DNA of 64,000 nucleotides from Malikia sp. (GTDB taxonomy: Bacteria > Pseudomonadota > Gammaproteobacteria > Burkholderiales > Burkholderiaceae_C), in assembly GCF_028687635.1 (NCBI RefSeq), contig NZ_JAQTZS010000010.1:32830-96829 (forward strand), in the 5' to 3' direction. Positions within the stretch are counted from its first letter, which is position 1, and each line of letters begins with the position of its first letter. The translations under genes were made by a program, and so were the position numbers. The notes beneath the pieces are model-generated. The model searched no databases, was not told the origin of the DNA, and worked only from the letters and a program-made list of their open reading frames with translations. This document shows positions 47,316-56,906 of this stretch, one piece after another.

Positions 47316-48698
47316 TTGTCAGTGTATGTGTTGGATCGAAGCGGCAAACCGCTGATGCCGTGTAGCGAGAAGCGAGCCCGCTTGCTGCTTGAGCGCGGCC
47401 GTGCGCGGGTACACCGGCTGGTGCCTTTCGTCATCCGGTTGACTGACCGTCAAGTGGCCGACTGCGCCTTGCAGCCGCTGCGCTTGAAGCTCGACCCGGG
47501 CAGCAAAGGCACAGGGTTGGCGCTGGTGCGCGACACCGAGCAGGTCGACGCCAACACGGGTGAGATTCAGCGAGGCGCGGCGGTGCTGAACCTGTTCGAG
47601 CTGGTGCACCGGGGCCGGCAGATCTCCGAAGCGCTGACCGCGCGTCGGGCCATGTGCCGTCGTCGGCGTGGCAACCTGCGTTATCGGGCGCCGCGCTTCC
47701 TCAATCGGCGCAAACCGAAGGGCTGGCTCGCGCCGTCCCTTCGGCACCGGGTCGATACGACGCTGGCCTGGGTGAATCGGCTGCAGCGCTGGGCGCCGGT
47801 GGCGGCACTCTCCAGCGAGCTGGTGCGCTTTGACATGCAGGCGCTGGACAACCCGGACATCGAGGGCGCACAGTACAGCCAAGGCACCCTCGCCGGCTAC
47901 GAAGTGCGCGAGTACCTGCTGGAGAAGTGGGGTCGAAAGTGCGCCTACTGCGACGCCACTGGCGTGCCGCTGCAGGTCGAGCACATCCACCCCAAGGCGC
48001 GTGGCGGCACCAATCGCGTGAGCAACCTGACGCTGGCCTGCCAGGCTTGCAACGCGCGCAAGGACGCCCTGCCGCTCGAAGTCTTCGTGACCGACCAAGC
48101 CCGGCTGGCGCGCATTCAGGCCCAGCTCAAGCGCCCCCTCAAGGATGCCGCCGCCGTCAACAGCACCCGAAAAGCCTTGGTGCAGGCGCTGCAGGCGACG
48201 GGCCTGCCGGTCGAAACTGCGTCGGGCGGACGCACGAAGTACAACCGCTGCCGGCTCACCATTCCGAAGACACATGCGCTTGATGCCGTGTGCGTGGGTG
48301 ACGTGGATATCGTCACAAACTGGGGCAAGCCGACGCTGACCCTCAAATGCACCGGGCGTGGCAGCTACCAGCGCACACGCCTGAATCAGTACGGCTTCCC
48401 GAGGGGCTACCTGATGCGCACCAAGCGGGTCAAGGGTTTTGCCACCGGCGACCTGGTGCGCGCCGAGGTGCCCTCCGGCAAGAAAACGGGCACGCACCGT
48501 GGCCGCGTGGCCGTTCGCGCCACGGGCAGCTTCAACATCCAGACTGGCACCGAGGTGGTGCAGGGTATTTCGCATCGCCATTGCCAGGTGCTGCAACGCG
48601 CCGACGGCTATGGCTACATTCAACAGCAGAGCTCACCGAAAAAGGAAGCGGGAGAGGGTCGCGCTACTCGCACGATGCGCTCTGCCTCCCCGGCCTGA
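47316..48698 (+). CDS. iscB: IscB RNA-guided nuclease (OMEGA type)
   Basis: The 460 residues have the full IscB layout: the PLMP region (KPLMPCSEKRARLLL, 11-25), RuvC-I with Asp60 (KLDPGSKGTG), an arginine-rich bridge helix (about 110-135), RuvC-II with Glu168 (SSELV), an HNH domain with His223 (VEHIHPKARGGTNRVSNL) and Cys pairs 209/212 and 242/245, and RuvC-III with His320/Asp323 (KTHALDAV). All expected catalytic residues are present, so nuclease activity is plausible. TTG at 47316 has AAGGAAG five bases upstream and matches the conserved N-terminus. The stop codon falls inside the right-end hairpin. Confidence 0.94.
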   Translation: MSVYVLDRSGKPLMPCSEKRARLLLERGRARVHRLVPFVIRLTDRQVADCALQPLRLKLDPGSKGTGLALVRDTEQVDANTGEIQRGAAVLNLFELVHRGRQISEALTARRAMCRRRRGNLRYRAPRFLNRRKPKGWLAPSLRHRVDTTLAWVNRLQRWAPVAALSSELVRFDMQALDNPDIEGAQYSQGTLAGYEVREYLLEKWGRKCAYCDATGVPLQVEHIHPKARGGTNRVSNLTLACQACNARKDALPLEVFVTDQARLARIQAQLKRPLKDAAAVNSTRKALVQALQATGLPVETASGGRTKYNRCRLTIPKTHALDAVCVGDVDIVTNWGKPTLTLKCTGRGSYQRTRLNQYGFPRGYLMRTKRVKGFATGDLVRAEVPSGKKTGTHRGRVAVRATGSFNIQTGTEVVQGISHRHCQVLQRADGYGYIQQQSSPKKEAGEGRATRTMRSASPA

Positions 48699-48723
48699 AG
48701 GCCGAGGTTTCCCGCGCAATCTG

Positions 48724-50250
48724 ATGAACCCGACCGAAGTCGAACTCAAGTTGCTGCTGCCCGGTGCCGACGCGCTGACGGTGGAGCAGATCCTGTCCCG
48801 CCTGCCGGCACTGGCCGGCTGCACCCCGCAGCGCCAGTGGCTGTGGAACCGCTACTACGACACCCCGGCACAGGCGCTGCGCCAGCAACGCAGCGCGCTG
48901 CGACTGCGCTGCATCAGCAGCCAGCCCTGGCCGCAGGCCACGGCAAGCCTGCCGCCGACGGGCGAGTGGATCCAGACCTTCAAGACCGCCGGCGTCTCGC
49001 AGGGTGGCCTGAGCCGGCGCGGCGAGTGGGAAACCGCCGTCGCCAGCGGCGAGCTCGACCGCGCGGCGCTGGCCGCCACGCCGTGGAACGCGCTCGACCC
49101 CGAGGGTAAGCTGTTCGCCCAGCTCCAACCCTGTTTCGACACCCGCTGCCGCCGCACCACCTGGCAACTGCAGCAGGACGACGGCAGCCGGATCGAGCTC
49201 GCGCTCGACGTCGGCGAAATCGCCGCCGCCGGCCAGCTGTTGCCCATGCTCGAGATCGAACTCGAACTGCAGGCTGGCATGCCGCAGGCCCTGTTCGGAC
49301 TCGCGCAGCAGATCGCCGCCGAGGTCGCGGTGCTGCCCTGCGACGCGAGCAAGGCCGAACGCGGCTACGCGCTGGCACAGGGCGTAACCCGTGCGCCAGC
49401 GCGCGCCCGCGCCACCCATCTGCCGGCCGGCGTCGCGCCACGGGCCGCCGCCCAACAGGCCATGGGCGAGATGCTGGAGCAGTTCACCCGCAACCTGTCG
49501 GCCCTGCTGCAGGCCGACGACCCCGAACTGGTGCACCAGGCGCGCGTGGCCTGGCGGCGCTGGCGCAGCGCGGAACGGCTGTTCCGGCCCTGGCTGCCCG
49601 GGCTGGCCGATCGCAGCGGCTTGCGCCCGCTGCTCGACGCGCTGGGAACCTTGCGCGACCTCGATGTCGCGCGCCACGAGACCCTGCCGGGCTGGATCGA
49701 GTGTTACGCCGAGGGCGACTCGCGGCGCAGCAAAAGCGCAGCCCATGCGCTGAGCAAGCTCGAACAGGCCAGCCAGACCGAACGCGAGACCGTGCGCGCC
49801 CTGCTGGCGCAACCCGGCACGGGGCTCGGCCTGCTAGGACTGGCGCACTGGCTACACGGCCTGTCAGACCTGCAGGCCCAGCCGGACGAAGGCCGGCGCA
49901 AGGCCGAGCGCGACTGGGCGCGCGAGCGCAGCGCCCGCCTGCTGCGCCGCCTGCACCAGGTCATGGCAACCGCCAGCGCCAAAGATGCCACGGAACCGAA
50001 ACAGCACCAGGCCAGGCTGCTGGCCAAGCGTGTGCGCTACAGCGTCGAGACCCTGTTCGACCTGCTGCCCCGGAAAAAGGCCGGCCGCTGGGTGCGCGAG
50101 TCCAGCCGGGTACAGACCCGCATCGGTGCCGAGCGCGACCTGCTGCGCGCGATCGAGCTGCTGCGGCAGACCGGCGACGGAGGCGGACTGCTCGACTTCC
50201 TGCGCGGCGTGGCAGCGGCACGCCGCCACAAGGACCTGGCCGCCGAGTAA
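48724..50250 (+). CDS. CYTH-CHAD domain protein
   Basis: The N-terminal CYTH domain (about 1-215) has the ExExK signature at Glu5, Glu7 and Lys9 and should hydrolyse inorganic triphosphate or bind a triphosphorylated ligand. The C-terminal CHAD domain (about 245-508) is helical with conserved histidines and basic residues (LVHQARVAWRRWRS, RLLAKRVRYSVE) and is known in other proteins to bind polyphosphate. Together they suggest polyphosphate metabolism. The ATG at 48724 lies just 17 bases beyond the IscB right-end hairpin with no good Shine-Dalgarno, so expression may depend on the element. Confidence 0.9.
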   Translation: MNPTEVELKLLLPGADALTVEQILSRLPALAGCTPQRQWLWNRYYDTPAQALRQQRSALRLRCISSQPWPQATASLPPTGEWIQTFKTAGVSQGGLSRRGEWETAVASGELDRAALAATPWNALDPEGKLFAQLQPCFDTRCRRTTWQLQQDDGSRIELALDVGEIAAAGQLLPMLEIELELQAGMPQALFGLAQQIAAEVAVLPCDASKAERGYALAQGVTRAPARARATHLPAGVAPRAAAQQAMGEMLEQFTRNLSALLQADDPELVHQARVAWRRWRSAERLFRPWLPGLADRSGLRPLLDALGTLRDLDVARHETLPGWIECYAEGDSRRSKSAAHALSKLEQASQTERETVRALLAQPGTGLGLLGLAHWLHGLSDLQAQPDEGRRKAERDWARERSARLLRRLHQVMATASAKDATEPKQHQARLLAKRVRYSVETLFDLLPRKKAGRWVRESSRVQTRIGAERDLLRAIELLRQTGDGGGLLDFLRGVAAARRHKDLAAE

Positions 50251-50320
50251 AATCCGACCCATCCTCACTCCCTGTCAGCCTCTGGATCTACACCATGAAC
50301 CGCTGCCTTTGCCTTTTCTC

Positions 50321-50719
50321 ATGCCCGCACGCCGCACCCTGATGGCGGCCTGCGCCGCCGCGCTGGTCCTGCTGCCCGCTCTGGTCAGCGCCCAGGCGCC
50401 CGACCAGTTGCTGCGCCAGTTCCCCGAACAAGCCCGCCGTGGTGTGCTGCGCGTGACGGCCCCGCCCGAAATCCAGCTCGACGGCAAGGCAGACCGGCTC
50501 TCGCCGGGCGCGCGCATCCGCAATGCCGACAACCACATCGTGGCGCCGCACCTGCTGATTGGCCAGGAACTGCGCGTCAACTACACGCGCGAAGGCCTGG
50601 GCCTGGTCCACGACATATGGGTCCTGACCCCGGCCGAGCTGGCACAGAAACGCGCCGGCCACGACGGCGAGCGCGTGCAGCGCAACTTCCGCTTCGCGTC
50701 CGAGACCCCCTCCAACTGA
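50321..50719 (+). CDS. Small exported protein, unknown function
   Basis: The 132 residues begin with a signal peptide (MPARRTLMAACAAALVLLPALVSA) and continue with a compact beta-rich region (VLRVTAPPEIQLDGKADRLSPGARIRN, HLLIGQELRVNYTREGLG) and a charged end. I do not name a family. No good Shine-Dalgarno lies before the chosen ATG. A preceding ATG at 50295 opens a different frame (MNRCLCLFS) that stops after 15 codons, so a one-base frameshift near 50315 is possible. It precedes miaB by 120 bases. Confidence 0.7.
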   Translation: MPARRTLMAACAAALVLLPALVSAQAPDQLLRQFPEQARRGVLRVTAPPEIQLDGKADRLSPGARIRNADNHIVAPHLLIGQELRVNYTREGLGLVHDIWVLTPAELAQKRAGHDGERVQRNFRFASETPSN

Positions 50720-50839
50720 CAGGCAGGATCTGTTTGCCCGCCCCTGACCGGGGCTGGCGGTCTTGCCATACGCGTCCACATCCACAAACTGCAGCGTCTA
50801 ACCCGCCCCTGCAGCGATCACCTTTTTCGAGAGCAACCC

Positions 50840-52174
50840 ATGAGCAAGAAAGTCTTCATCAAAACCTTCGGCTGCCAGATGAACGAGTACGACTCGGACA
50901 AGATGGCCGACGTGCTGGGCGCCGCCCAGGGTTACGAGCCAACCCAGGACATCGAGCAGGCCGACCTGATCCTGTTCAACACCTGCTCGGTGCGCGAGAA
51001 GGCGCAGGAAAAGGTCTTCAGCGACCTGGGCCGCATCAAGCACCTGAAGGAAAAAGGCGTGCTGATCGGCGTCGGCGGCTGCGTCGCCAGCCAGGAAGGC
51101 GACGAGATCATCAAACGCGCACCCTATGTCGACGTCGTTTTCGGCCCGCAGACCCTGCACCGCCTGCCCGAGCTGCTGGAGGCGCGCGCCGCCAAGGCCC
51201 GCCCGCAGGTCGACATCAGCTTCCCCGAGATCGAGAAATTCGACCACCTGCCGCCGGCCAAGGTCGAGGGCGCCTCGGCCTTCGTCTCGATCATGGAAGG
51301 CTGCAGCAAGTATTGCAGCTACTGCGTCGTGCCCTACACGCGCGGCGAGGAGTTCAGCCGCCCGTTCGAGGAGGTACTGGTCGAGGTCGCCGGCCTGGCC
51401 GACCAGGGCGTCAAGGAAGTCACGCTGCTGGGCCAGAACGTCAACGCCTACCGCGGCAAGATGGGCGACACGGACGAGATCGCCGACTTCGCGCTGCTGC
51501 TCGAATACGTGGCCGAAATCCCCGGCATCGAGCGCATCCGCTACACCACCAGCCATCCGAACGAGTTCACGCCGCGCCTGATCGAGGCCTACGCCAGGAT
51601 CCCCAAGCTGGTCAGCCACCTGCACCTGCCGGTCCAGCATGGCAGCGACCGCATCCTGATGGCGATGAAGCGCGGCTACACCGCGATGGAATACAAGAGC
51701 ACGATCCGCAAGCTGCGCGCGATCCGCCCCGAGCTGTCGATGAGCAGCGACTTCATCGTCGGCTTCCCCGGCGAAACCGAGGAGGACTTCCAGAAGATGA
51801 TGAAGCTGATCGCCGACGTTGGTTTCGACAACAGCTTCAGCTTCATCTTCAGCCCGCGCCCCGGCACCCCGGCGGCCAACCTGCCCGACGACACCCAGCA
51901 CGAGGTCAAGCTGCGTCGCCTGCAGCAAGTCCAGGCACTGCTGGAGCAGAACATCCAGCGCATCAGCCAGAGCCGCGTCGGCACCGTGCAGCGCATCCTG
52001 GTCGAGGGCCCGTCGCGCAAGAACCCGGCCGAGATCATGGGCCGCACCGAGTGCAACCGCATCGTCAACTTCGACGCCGGCCCCAACGGCGCGCGCCTGA
52101 TCGGCCAGATACTCGACGTCAAGATCACGCTGGCCTACCCGCATTCGCTGCGCGGCGAGGTGGTGATCGGCTGA
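50840..52174 (+). CDS. miaB: tRNA-2-methylthio-N6-dimethylallyladenosine synthase MiaB
   Basis: MiaB adds a methylthio group to i6A37 of tRNAs. The 444 residues contain the N-terminal auxiliary-cluster cysteines Cys12, Cys49 and Cys81, the radical-SAM motif CSKYCSYC (155, 159, 162), and a C-terminal TRAM domain (about 375-440). GAGAGCAACCC precedes the ATG. Relatives often have phoH and ybeY downstream; here a convergent glycosyltransferase gene follows instead. Confidence 0.97.
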   Translation: MSKKVFIKTFGCQMNEYDSDKMADVLGAAQGYEPTQDIEQADLILFNTCSVREKAQEKVFSDLGRIKHLKEKGVLIGVGGCVASQEGDEIIKRAPYVDVVFGPQTLHRLPELLEARAAKARPQVDISFPEIEKFDHLPPAKVEGASAFVSIMEGCSKYCSYCVVPYTRGEEFSRPFEEVLVEVAGLADQGVKEVTLLGQNVNAYRGKMGDTDEIADFALLLEYVAEIPGIERIRYTTSHPNEFTPRLIEAYARIPKLVSHLHLPVQHGSDRILMAMKRGYTAMEYKSTIRKLRAIRPELSMSSDFIVGFPGETEEDFQKMMKLIADVGFDNSFSFIFSPRPGTPAANLPDDTQHEVKLRRLQQVQALLEQNIQRISQSRVGTVQRILVEGPSRKNPAEIMGRTECNRIVNFDAGPNGARLIGQILDVKITLAYPHSLRGEVVIG

Positions 52175-52269
52175 GGCAGGGCTGAACCGCAAGCAAGGGT
52201 ACGGCTCAGTTCTTGCGCCGTATTTCGTTCAGTACGGTGCCTGAAGCTTTTCTGAGCAAAGACAAGTGG

Positions 52270-53049
52270 CTACTGTTTCCACTTCCCGAGGTAAACCTCG
52301 TAGGCCTGAATCCATCCCGGTGAACCGAAGGCCCCTTGACTCTGGTGAACGAGATCGATGGGCCAGGTGCCGAGCTTCAAGCCTGCCTGCCTTGCACTGC
52401 GGCAAAAATCAAGGTCGTAGAAGTGGAACGCAAAGCGTTCGTCGAAGCCGACCTCGCGCCGAACGAGCTCTCTCCTCCTGCAGGCCAGGAAGACCCCGTC
52501 GAGAAGCTCGCACCTTGCCGGCGCAGGCCCGAAAGAGGAAAGCTCATGGCCTCCAGGATTTCCATGATGAACCGCCCCAGACAGGTAGTCGTGGTCCCAG
52601 ACGAATTCAGAGTTGCTGATACAGGAAAAAGCCCAAGCTGGCTGTGCGGCGACCCGGCGGACATTGCCGGCCACGCCTACGACGTCAAACCGCGCCAAGG
52701 CTGCCTCCAGTTTTTCGAGCAGGCGCTCGTCAACCAACCAGACATCATCGTGGAGGAACACCACGATGTCGGCGTTAACGCACGACGTCAAGGCCCGGTT
52801 GTAGACCTCAGGCAAGCCGGATGCGTTTTCAAAGGACAAATGAAGATCAACCCTGGCATCACCCTTGATCCGCTGCAGGCTGACACCCAAGGCAGAATCA
52901 GTCCAGAAATCATCCTGCGTCAATCGAGTTGCGGCCACGAACGCCACCCGCGGTGGTCGGCTCCATGGAAAAATTCTTCGGAAATTCCAGCGAGCGGTCG
53001 CAAGCTTGATTTGATCGCGAATCAGCCCCCGAATCAAAGAGCCCAGCAT
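52270..53049 (-). CDS. GT2-like glycosyltransferase
   Basis: The 259 residues have a GT-A-type pattern: PEVYNRALTSCVNADIVVFLHDDVWL with a DD motif for nucleotide-sugar and metal binding, then FDVVGVAGNVR and LDGVFLACRRRELVRREVGFDERFAFHFYDLDFCRSARQAG, typical of GT2 family members acting on glycans or proteins. A GTG start at 53055 is two codons longer. It is the last gene of the run that begins with the pilin, so its product may extend or start a pilin glycan. Base composition is lower in GC than the miaB region. Confidence 0.8.
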   Translation of the reverse strand: MLGSLIRGLIRDQIKLATARWNFRRIFPWSRPPRVAFVAATRLTQDDFWTDSALGVSLQRIKGDARVDLHLSFENASGLPEVYNRALTSCVNADIVVFLHDDVWLVDERLLEKLEAALARFDVVGVAGNVRRVAAQPAWAFSCISNSEFVWDHDYLSGAVHHGNPGGHELSSFGPAPARCELLDGVFLACRRRELVRREVGFDERFAFHFYDLDFCRSARQAGLKLGTWPIDLVHQSQGAFGSPGWIQAYEVYLGKWKQ

Positions 53050-53112
53050 CAGCACGACCTCCTATCGACCGATATGCAGCAAGAAAAAAACTGCACCTGA
53101 AATCCTCCGGAA

Positions 53113-53823
53113 TCAGGTCGCATGCAGCGGCTTTCTCGCTTGCAGCACGTACTGCAGGGGCATCGCGCGCTGCGCAAGCTGGTCCGACCCCACTCCCAGG
53201 TAATGCGCGAGCGGTTCGAGATAATCGATGACATCGGGACCGATACTGTCGGCTGCCTCGAAGGTTCTTGCCACGACATTCTCCACGACCAACCCTGCCT
53301 GCTCCATTAGACCGACCATGTCGTTCTGCGTAAACCAGCGAAGGTGAGTACGATCAAACAGCCCGCTGGTCTGCCTCGGCCAGCTCCCGAGAACCAGCTG
53401 CGCGAAAACACTCCAGTGCTGCACATTGGGTATGCATGCCAACAGGGAGCCGCCAGGAATCAATCGATCAGCCGCCTGCCGGACGACAGACTCAGGATCA
53501 ACAAGATGCTCAAGCACATCACCGAAAATCGCATGATCGAATTGCCCAAGCGGAAGAGCCGAAGCGAGCTCCGCATCGGAACTCCAATCACCCACAAGAT
53601 TCATATCGCGGCAGATACCGATATCAATGAATTCACGCGCCCGATCCAGAGGCTCGTCCATCAACTCCACTCCGACATAATGCACATCGGGGTTTGAGGC
53701 ACGGATGGCGCGCGCCATTCCTCCCCCGCCACAACCGAATTCACAAATGCTTCGGACACCTGGCGCAACGAATGAAAGCAAGGTGTCGTTCAGATTATCA
53801 TAGTAAGTCATACTGAACCGCAT
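53113..53823 (-). CDS. SAM-dependent class I methyltransferase
   Basis: The 236 residues carry motif I EFGCGGGGMARAI (about 30-42), motif II VGVELMDEPLDRA and the acidic DHAIFGDVLEHLVDPES block typical of small-molecule or sugar methyltransferases (Methyltransf_11/23 type). The ATG at 53821-53823 was used; one four codons later is possible and neither has a clear Shine-Dalgarno. Located between two glycosyltransferase genes, it may methylate a sugar. Confidence 0.82.
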   Translation of the reverse strand: MRFSMTYYDNLNDTLLSFVAPGVRSICEFGCGGGGMARAIRASNPDVHYVGVELMDEPLDRAREFIDIGICRDMNLVGDWSSDAELASALPLGQFDHAIFGDVLEHLVDPESVVRQAADRLIPGGSLLACIPNVQHWSVFAQLVLGSWPRQTSGLFDRTHLRWFTQNDMVGLMEQAGLVVENVVARTFEAADSIGPDVIDYLEPLAHYLGVGSDQLAQRAMPLQYVLQARKPLHAT

Positions 53824-53865
53824 AAAAAATACCAGATCCAACTGAGGACCTGAAAAAACAACAAG

Positions 53866-56841
53866 TCATTGCGAATGACTGCTCACGCCAAGCCCGAACA
53901 TCATGCCTTGAGCCGTCTCTGCCGCGGACAAGTCCGCAACTGGAACACCAAACACCACATGATCCTCGTCCAGTTCAGCAAACGGATCGAAACCGTACAA
54001 CTCAGTCAGATAGAGAGAAGCCTCGCCGATATGATTCGTGCAGACCACTCGTTCATGCTCGATGAGCAAACCCAGCACCTGACAGGCCGCCAAGCGCAAT
54101 CCATGGCGGTGGAGCCGATAACTCCACTCCTCGAACATCATGCCAGCGGCCCCTTCCAGTTCCATGCTGAAATCGATCAGCTCGGCCCCGAGCTTGCTGA
54201 CGAGATCAGATCGAAACGCGATCCAAGCCCCGTCCAGCAAAGCCAGGCCCGACACCCGCTTCTCGCAAGATCGTCCCGATTTTCTGATTTCGTAGCTGCT
54301 CTTCCCCAGTTTCGATGGACAGATCACGCTCGTCACCTTGTTGGAAAACCCCGATCGCCGCCAAGTCACTCGATCCCATGACAGACATCCGCCAAGAGAA
54401 ACCATGTCGCAGGCATCCAGCGATGCAACCGACTCTTTCAGCGCCCGAAGCGAAGCCAGCCGCACATTGGATTGAGTCAGGACCACATACCCGGTCTCGA
54501 TGCGAGACAGGGCCGCAGGCAGGTCACGCGCCAGCTGATCGCTGCAGCAGAACTCGAATCTGATGCCTGCCTCCGTGGCCAGGAATCGTTGCCGGAACTC
54601 AGCGACGAACAGGTCGAACTCGGCGCGATCTGGCGCTTCGACGATCAAGGTCCAGTCATGCCCAAGGCACTCAGTGGCATTGGGGGGGACTGCCTCTGTC
54701 TCAGCGACCAGACAGGACAGCCAGTTCGTCAGCATGGCATTGAATGTCTGATCATGTGCGTCATGAAGCCTCGTGCCGAGCAGCGCATCCAGTTGCTCGG
54801 AAAAGCGTTCCTTGCACTGTCCAGCCAGCAGCAACCGGGCCAGCATCAGTTGTGCCGCACCTATGTCATCCGATTCAGGATACTGGCAGATCAACGCTTG
54901 AAGGCGGGAAATCGCTTCATCGATCTGGGCTTCGTCTATCAACAGCAAATGCGCCGGCAGATAATCGGGCTGCACGTGCAAGCAATAACGGGCGATTCGA
55001 TGGGCGGCCTTGGCCTGACCGTAGCGGTAAACCGTGTAGGCGCGGCGCATCATCTCTCGGGCCGGCAGGTGCGGAACATCAACGCGAACGATAGGATGTG
55101 CTGGTTTCTGAGCCGCCGATTCCAGCATCTCGCGGCAGGCGGCTTCGACATGCCGACAAAAGCGCTCCCCATCGCCGAGCGCCGTCGCCTTGAAAAGGAT
55201 CTCCGCGTTGCATCTGAACTCCCGCAGCTCGTCCTTCGACTGCGCTGCCCGCACAGCCAGCGCGATGTAATCCTCCAGGCTGCTGGCGGCCCATTGACCC
55301 AGGCGCAGGTTGTTGAGCATCGACAGGCCCATGCGCGACCGCAAGCCCTCGCCATAACGCGTGACAACCAAGGCCCCCATGAACAAGGCAAAACAGGAAG
55401 TGGTACCACCGTTGAAGGGATAGGTGTCGAGCACCACATCCACTTCGTTGTAGGCGTTGAGGTAGTCCTGGGCAGCCGCAGGCCCGAGCAACTCGATCCG
55501 GCCTACTGGTATTGCGGCACCGACAACCTTCTGCCTGAAAACTTCCTGGGCTGCTGGGTCCTTGAAACTGATGGAGCGGATCAGCAGGCGCGAATCGGGT
55601 ACCTGCCGCATGATTTCCGCCCATGCGCTCAGCATCTCATCGGTGATCTTGGAAATATTGCCAAAACACCCGTAAGTCAGGACTCCTGCCTCATCGCATG
55701 GAAGTCTGTCGATTCTTTCCGGGGTCCAGTAGGGGTCGAAGCTCCAGAAGGACTCTGGCAGACGTACTGGCCGCTCGGCATAGAAACGATCGAAAGATGA
55801 ATCAGGGCAGACATGGACATCGACCAACTTGCCATCAATCGTCTCCAGACCAGTGGTCGGCGGGTAACCGAGGCCGGAGAGCTGGACCCTGGCCAGCCGG
55901 CACTGCAACATGTTGATGCGGTTGCTTGAGGTATGTCCGGCCAGTTCGATCAGGACATCGAGGCGGTGCGAGCGCATCAGCCTGAAAAGCTCGGCATCGC
56001 TCAGCAAGGCCGTTTCATGAAAATGATCGGCATGCACCCGGATCTTTTCGGTCTGCTCCTGTCGGACCGTAGTGTCGCTGTAGATGAAGATCTCGAAGGC
56101 GGTCCGGTCGTGGTTCGAGATCAGCGGATGCGCGAAGAAAAACACCGAATGGTTGCGCAGATCCGGCGACCAATACCCCAGCCGGATCCTGCGTGGCGCT
56201 TCGTGGCTGATCGCAGCGTGCATCCACTCAGGCTGCCGCTGAAACTCGTCGAGCAGTGGCGCCAGCGTGGCACCCCAGAATACATGCTCGGCTGTCAGCT
56301 GACTCTCTTCGATCGCCCTGTAGCTGGAATTGAAGACATGGTTGTTAGCCTGGCGCAATCCGTCGAAACTCTTCATCCAGGCATTCTTGGCATGGCTGCA
56401 GGCAAGTTCGATCTCGCCACGCCCCTGCCGCAGACTTCCCAACACGCTGTCGGCGCTCCAACTGTCAGGACTCTGCGCCTTGACCATGCGAATCAGGCCC
56501 AAGGCTTCCTCGCTGCGCTGCTGGTCGACAAAGGTCTTGGCGTGATTGCTCAGGCCGGGCAAACAAGAGCTGTCAAGCTGATAGGCTCGATCGAACAGCC
56601 TGACGGCTCGCTCATTGTCGCCTATGACCCCGTAGCAATAACCCAGGTCATTGATGGCTTCACAATCATAGGGTTGGAATTTGAGGTAGCACTCAAAGTG
56701 CTCAACAGCCTCTCGGGCATCGCCTCGCTCCAGTGCCGCTCGGGCTAACCGAATCGATTCTTCAGCCTCCCGCTTGCCGGCTTCAGCATCGTTGCGCTTT
56801 AAGAGGCCGCTCAGGGCAGAGGAAAGCAGTCGGCGCAGCAT
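53866..56841 (-). CDS. TPR / O-GlcNAc-transferase-like glycosyltransferase with an extra C-terminal domain
   Basis: The 991 residues have three parts. TPR-like helices occupy about 30-160 (RGDAREAVEHFECYLKFQP, GDNERAVRLFDRAYQL). A GT41/SPINDLY-type catalytic region covers about 205-570 (RRIRLGYWSPDLRNHSVFFF, DVLIELAGHTSSNRINM, VLTYGCFGNISKITDEML, VVLDTYPFNGGTTSCFAL). A C-terminal part (about 740-990) with YVVLTQSNVRLASLRALK, LLDGAWIAFRSDLV and MMFEEWSYRLHRHGL resembles a GT2-type domain. GT41 enzymes modify Ser/Thr on proteins. With the pilin gene upstream on the same strand, pilin O-glycosylation is a reasonable inference. A TTG start ten codons upstream is possible. Confidence 0.82.
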   Translation of the reverse strand: MLRRLLSSALSGLLKRNDAEAGKREAEESIRLARAALERGDAREAVEHFECYLKFQPYDCEAINDLGYCYGVIGDNERAVRLFDRAYQLDSSCLPGLSNHAKTFVDQQRSEEALGLIRMVKAQSPDSWSADSVLGSLRQGRGEIELACSHAKNAWMKSFDGLRQANNHVFNSSYRAIEESQLTAEHVFWGATLAPLLDEFQRQPEWMHAAISHEAPRRIRLGYWSPDLRNHSVFFFAHPLISNHDRTAFEIFIYSDTTVRQEQTEKIRVHADHFHETALLSDAELFRLMRSHRLDVLIELAGHTSSNRINMLQCRLARVQLSGLGYPPTTGLETIDGKLVDVHVCPDSSFDRFYAERPVRLPESFWSFDPYWTPERIDRLPCDEAGVLTYGCFGNISKITDEMLSAWAEIMRQVPDSRLLIRSISFKDPAAQEVFRQKVVGAAIPVGRIELLGPAAAQDYLNAYNEVDVVLDTYPFNGGTTSCFALFMGALVVTRYGEGLRSRMGLSMLNNLRLGQWAASSLEDYIALAVRAAQSKDELREFRCNAEILFKATALGDGERFCRHVEAACREMLESAAQKPAHPIVRVDVPHLPAREMMRRAYTVYRYGQAKAAHRIARYCLHVQPDYLPAHLLLIDEAQIDEAISRLQALICQYPESDDIGAAQLMLARLLLAGQCKERFSEQLDALLGTRLHDAHDQTFNAMLTNWLSCLVAETEAVPPNATECLGHDWTLIVEAPDRAEFDLFVAEFRQRFLATEAGIRFEFCCSDQLARDLPAALSRIETGYVVLTQSNVRLASLRALKESVASLDACDMVSLGGCLSWDRVTWRRSGFSNKVTSVICPSKLGKSSYEIRKSGRSCEKRVSGLALLDGAWIAFRSDLVSKLGAELIDFSMELEGAAGMMFEEWSYRLHRHGLRLAACQVLGLLIEHERVVCTNHIGEASLYLTELYGFDPFAELDEDHVVFGVPVADLSAAETAQGMMFGLGVSSHSQ

Positions 56842-56906
56842 AACCAGCAGTTCAAATCTTGGTATGAGCAAAAGCCCGAAGCGCGGGCATGCCTTGTTCG
56901 GGGCTT

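Larger units (their letters stand above)
47001..48710 (+). mobile_element. IscB-encoding element of the IS200/IS605-related (ISC) type, no transposase
   Basis: The proposed ends carry a near-identical hairpin, CCCCGGCCTAAAGGCCGAGG at 47009-47028 and CCCCGGCCTGAAGGCCGAGG at 48688-48707 (19 of 20 bases). At the left end this sits within a larger GTCAACC/GGTTGAC stem (47001-47042). No Y1 transposase gene is present, so it must be mobilised in trans or is now fixed. There is no target duplication, as expected for single-strand transposition. It lies between divergent argB and a CYTH-CHAD gene. Exact borders are estimates. Confidence 0.75.

Noticed and set aside
47316..48698. IscB as a Cas9 or a simple HNH endonuclease gene
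   Set aside because: It has the PLMP region, a split RuvC, and the length of IscB. It lacks the recognition lobe of Cas9, there is no CRISPR array nearby, and an isolated HNH enzyme would lack the RuvC parts.
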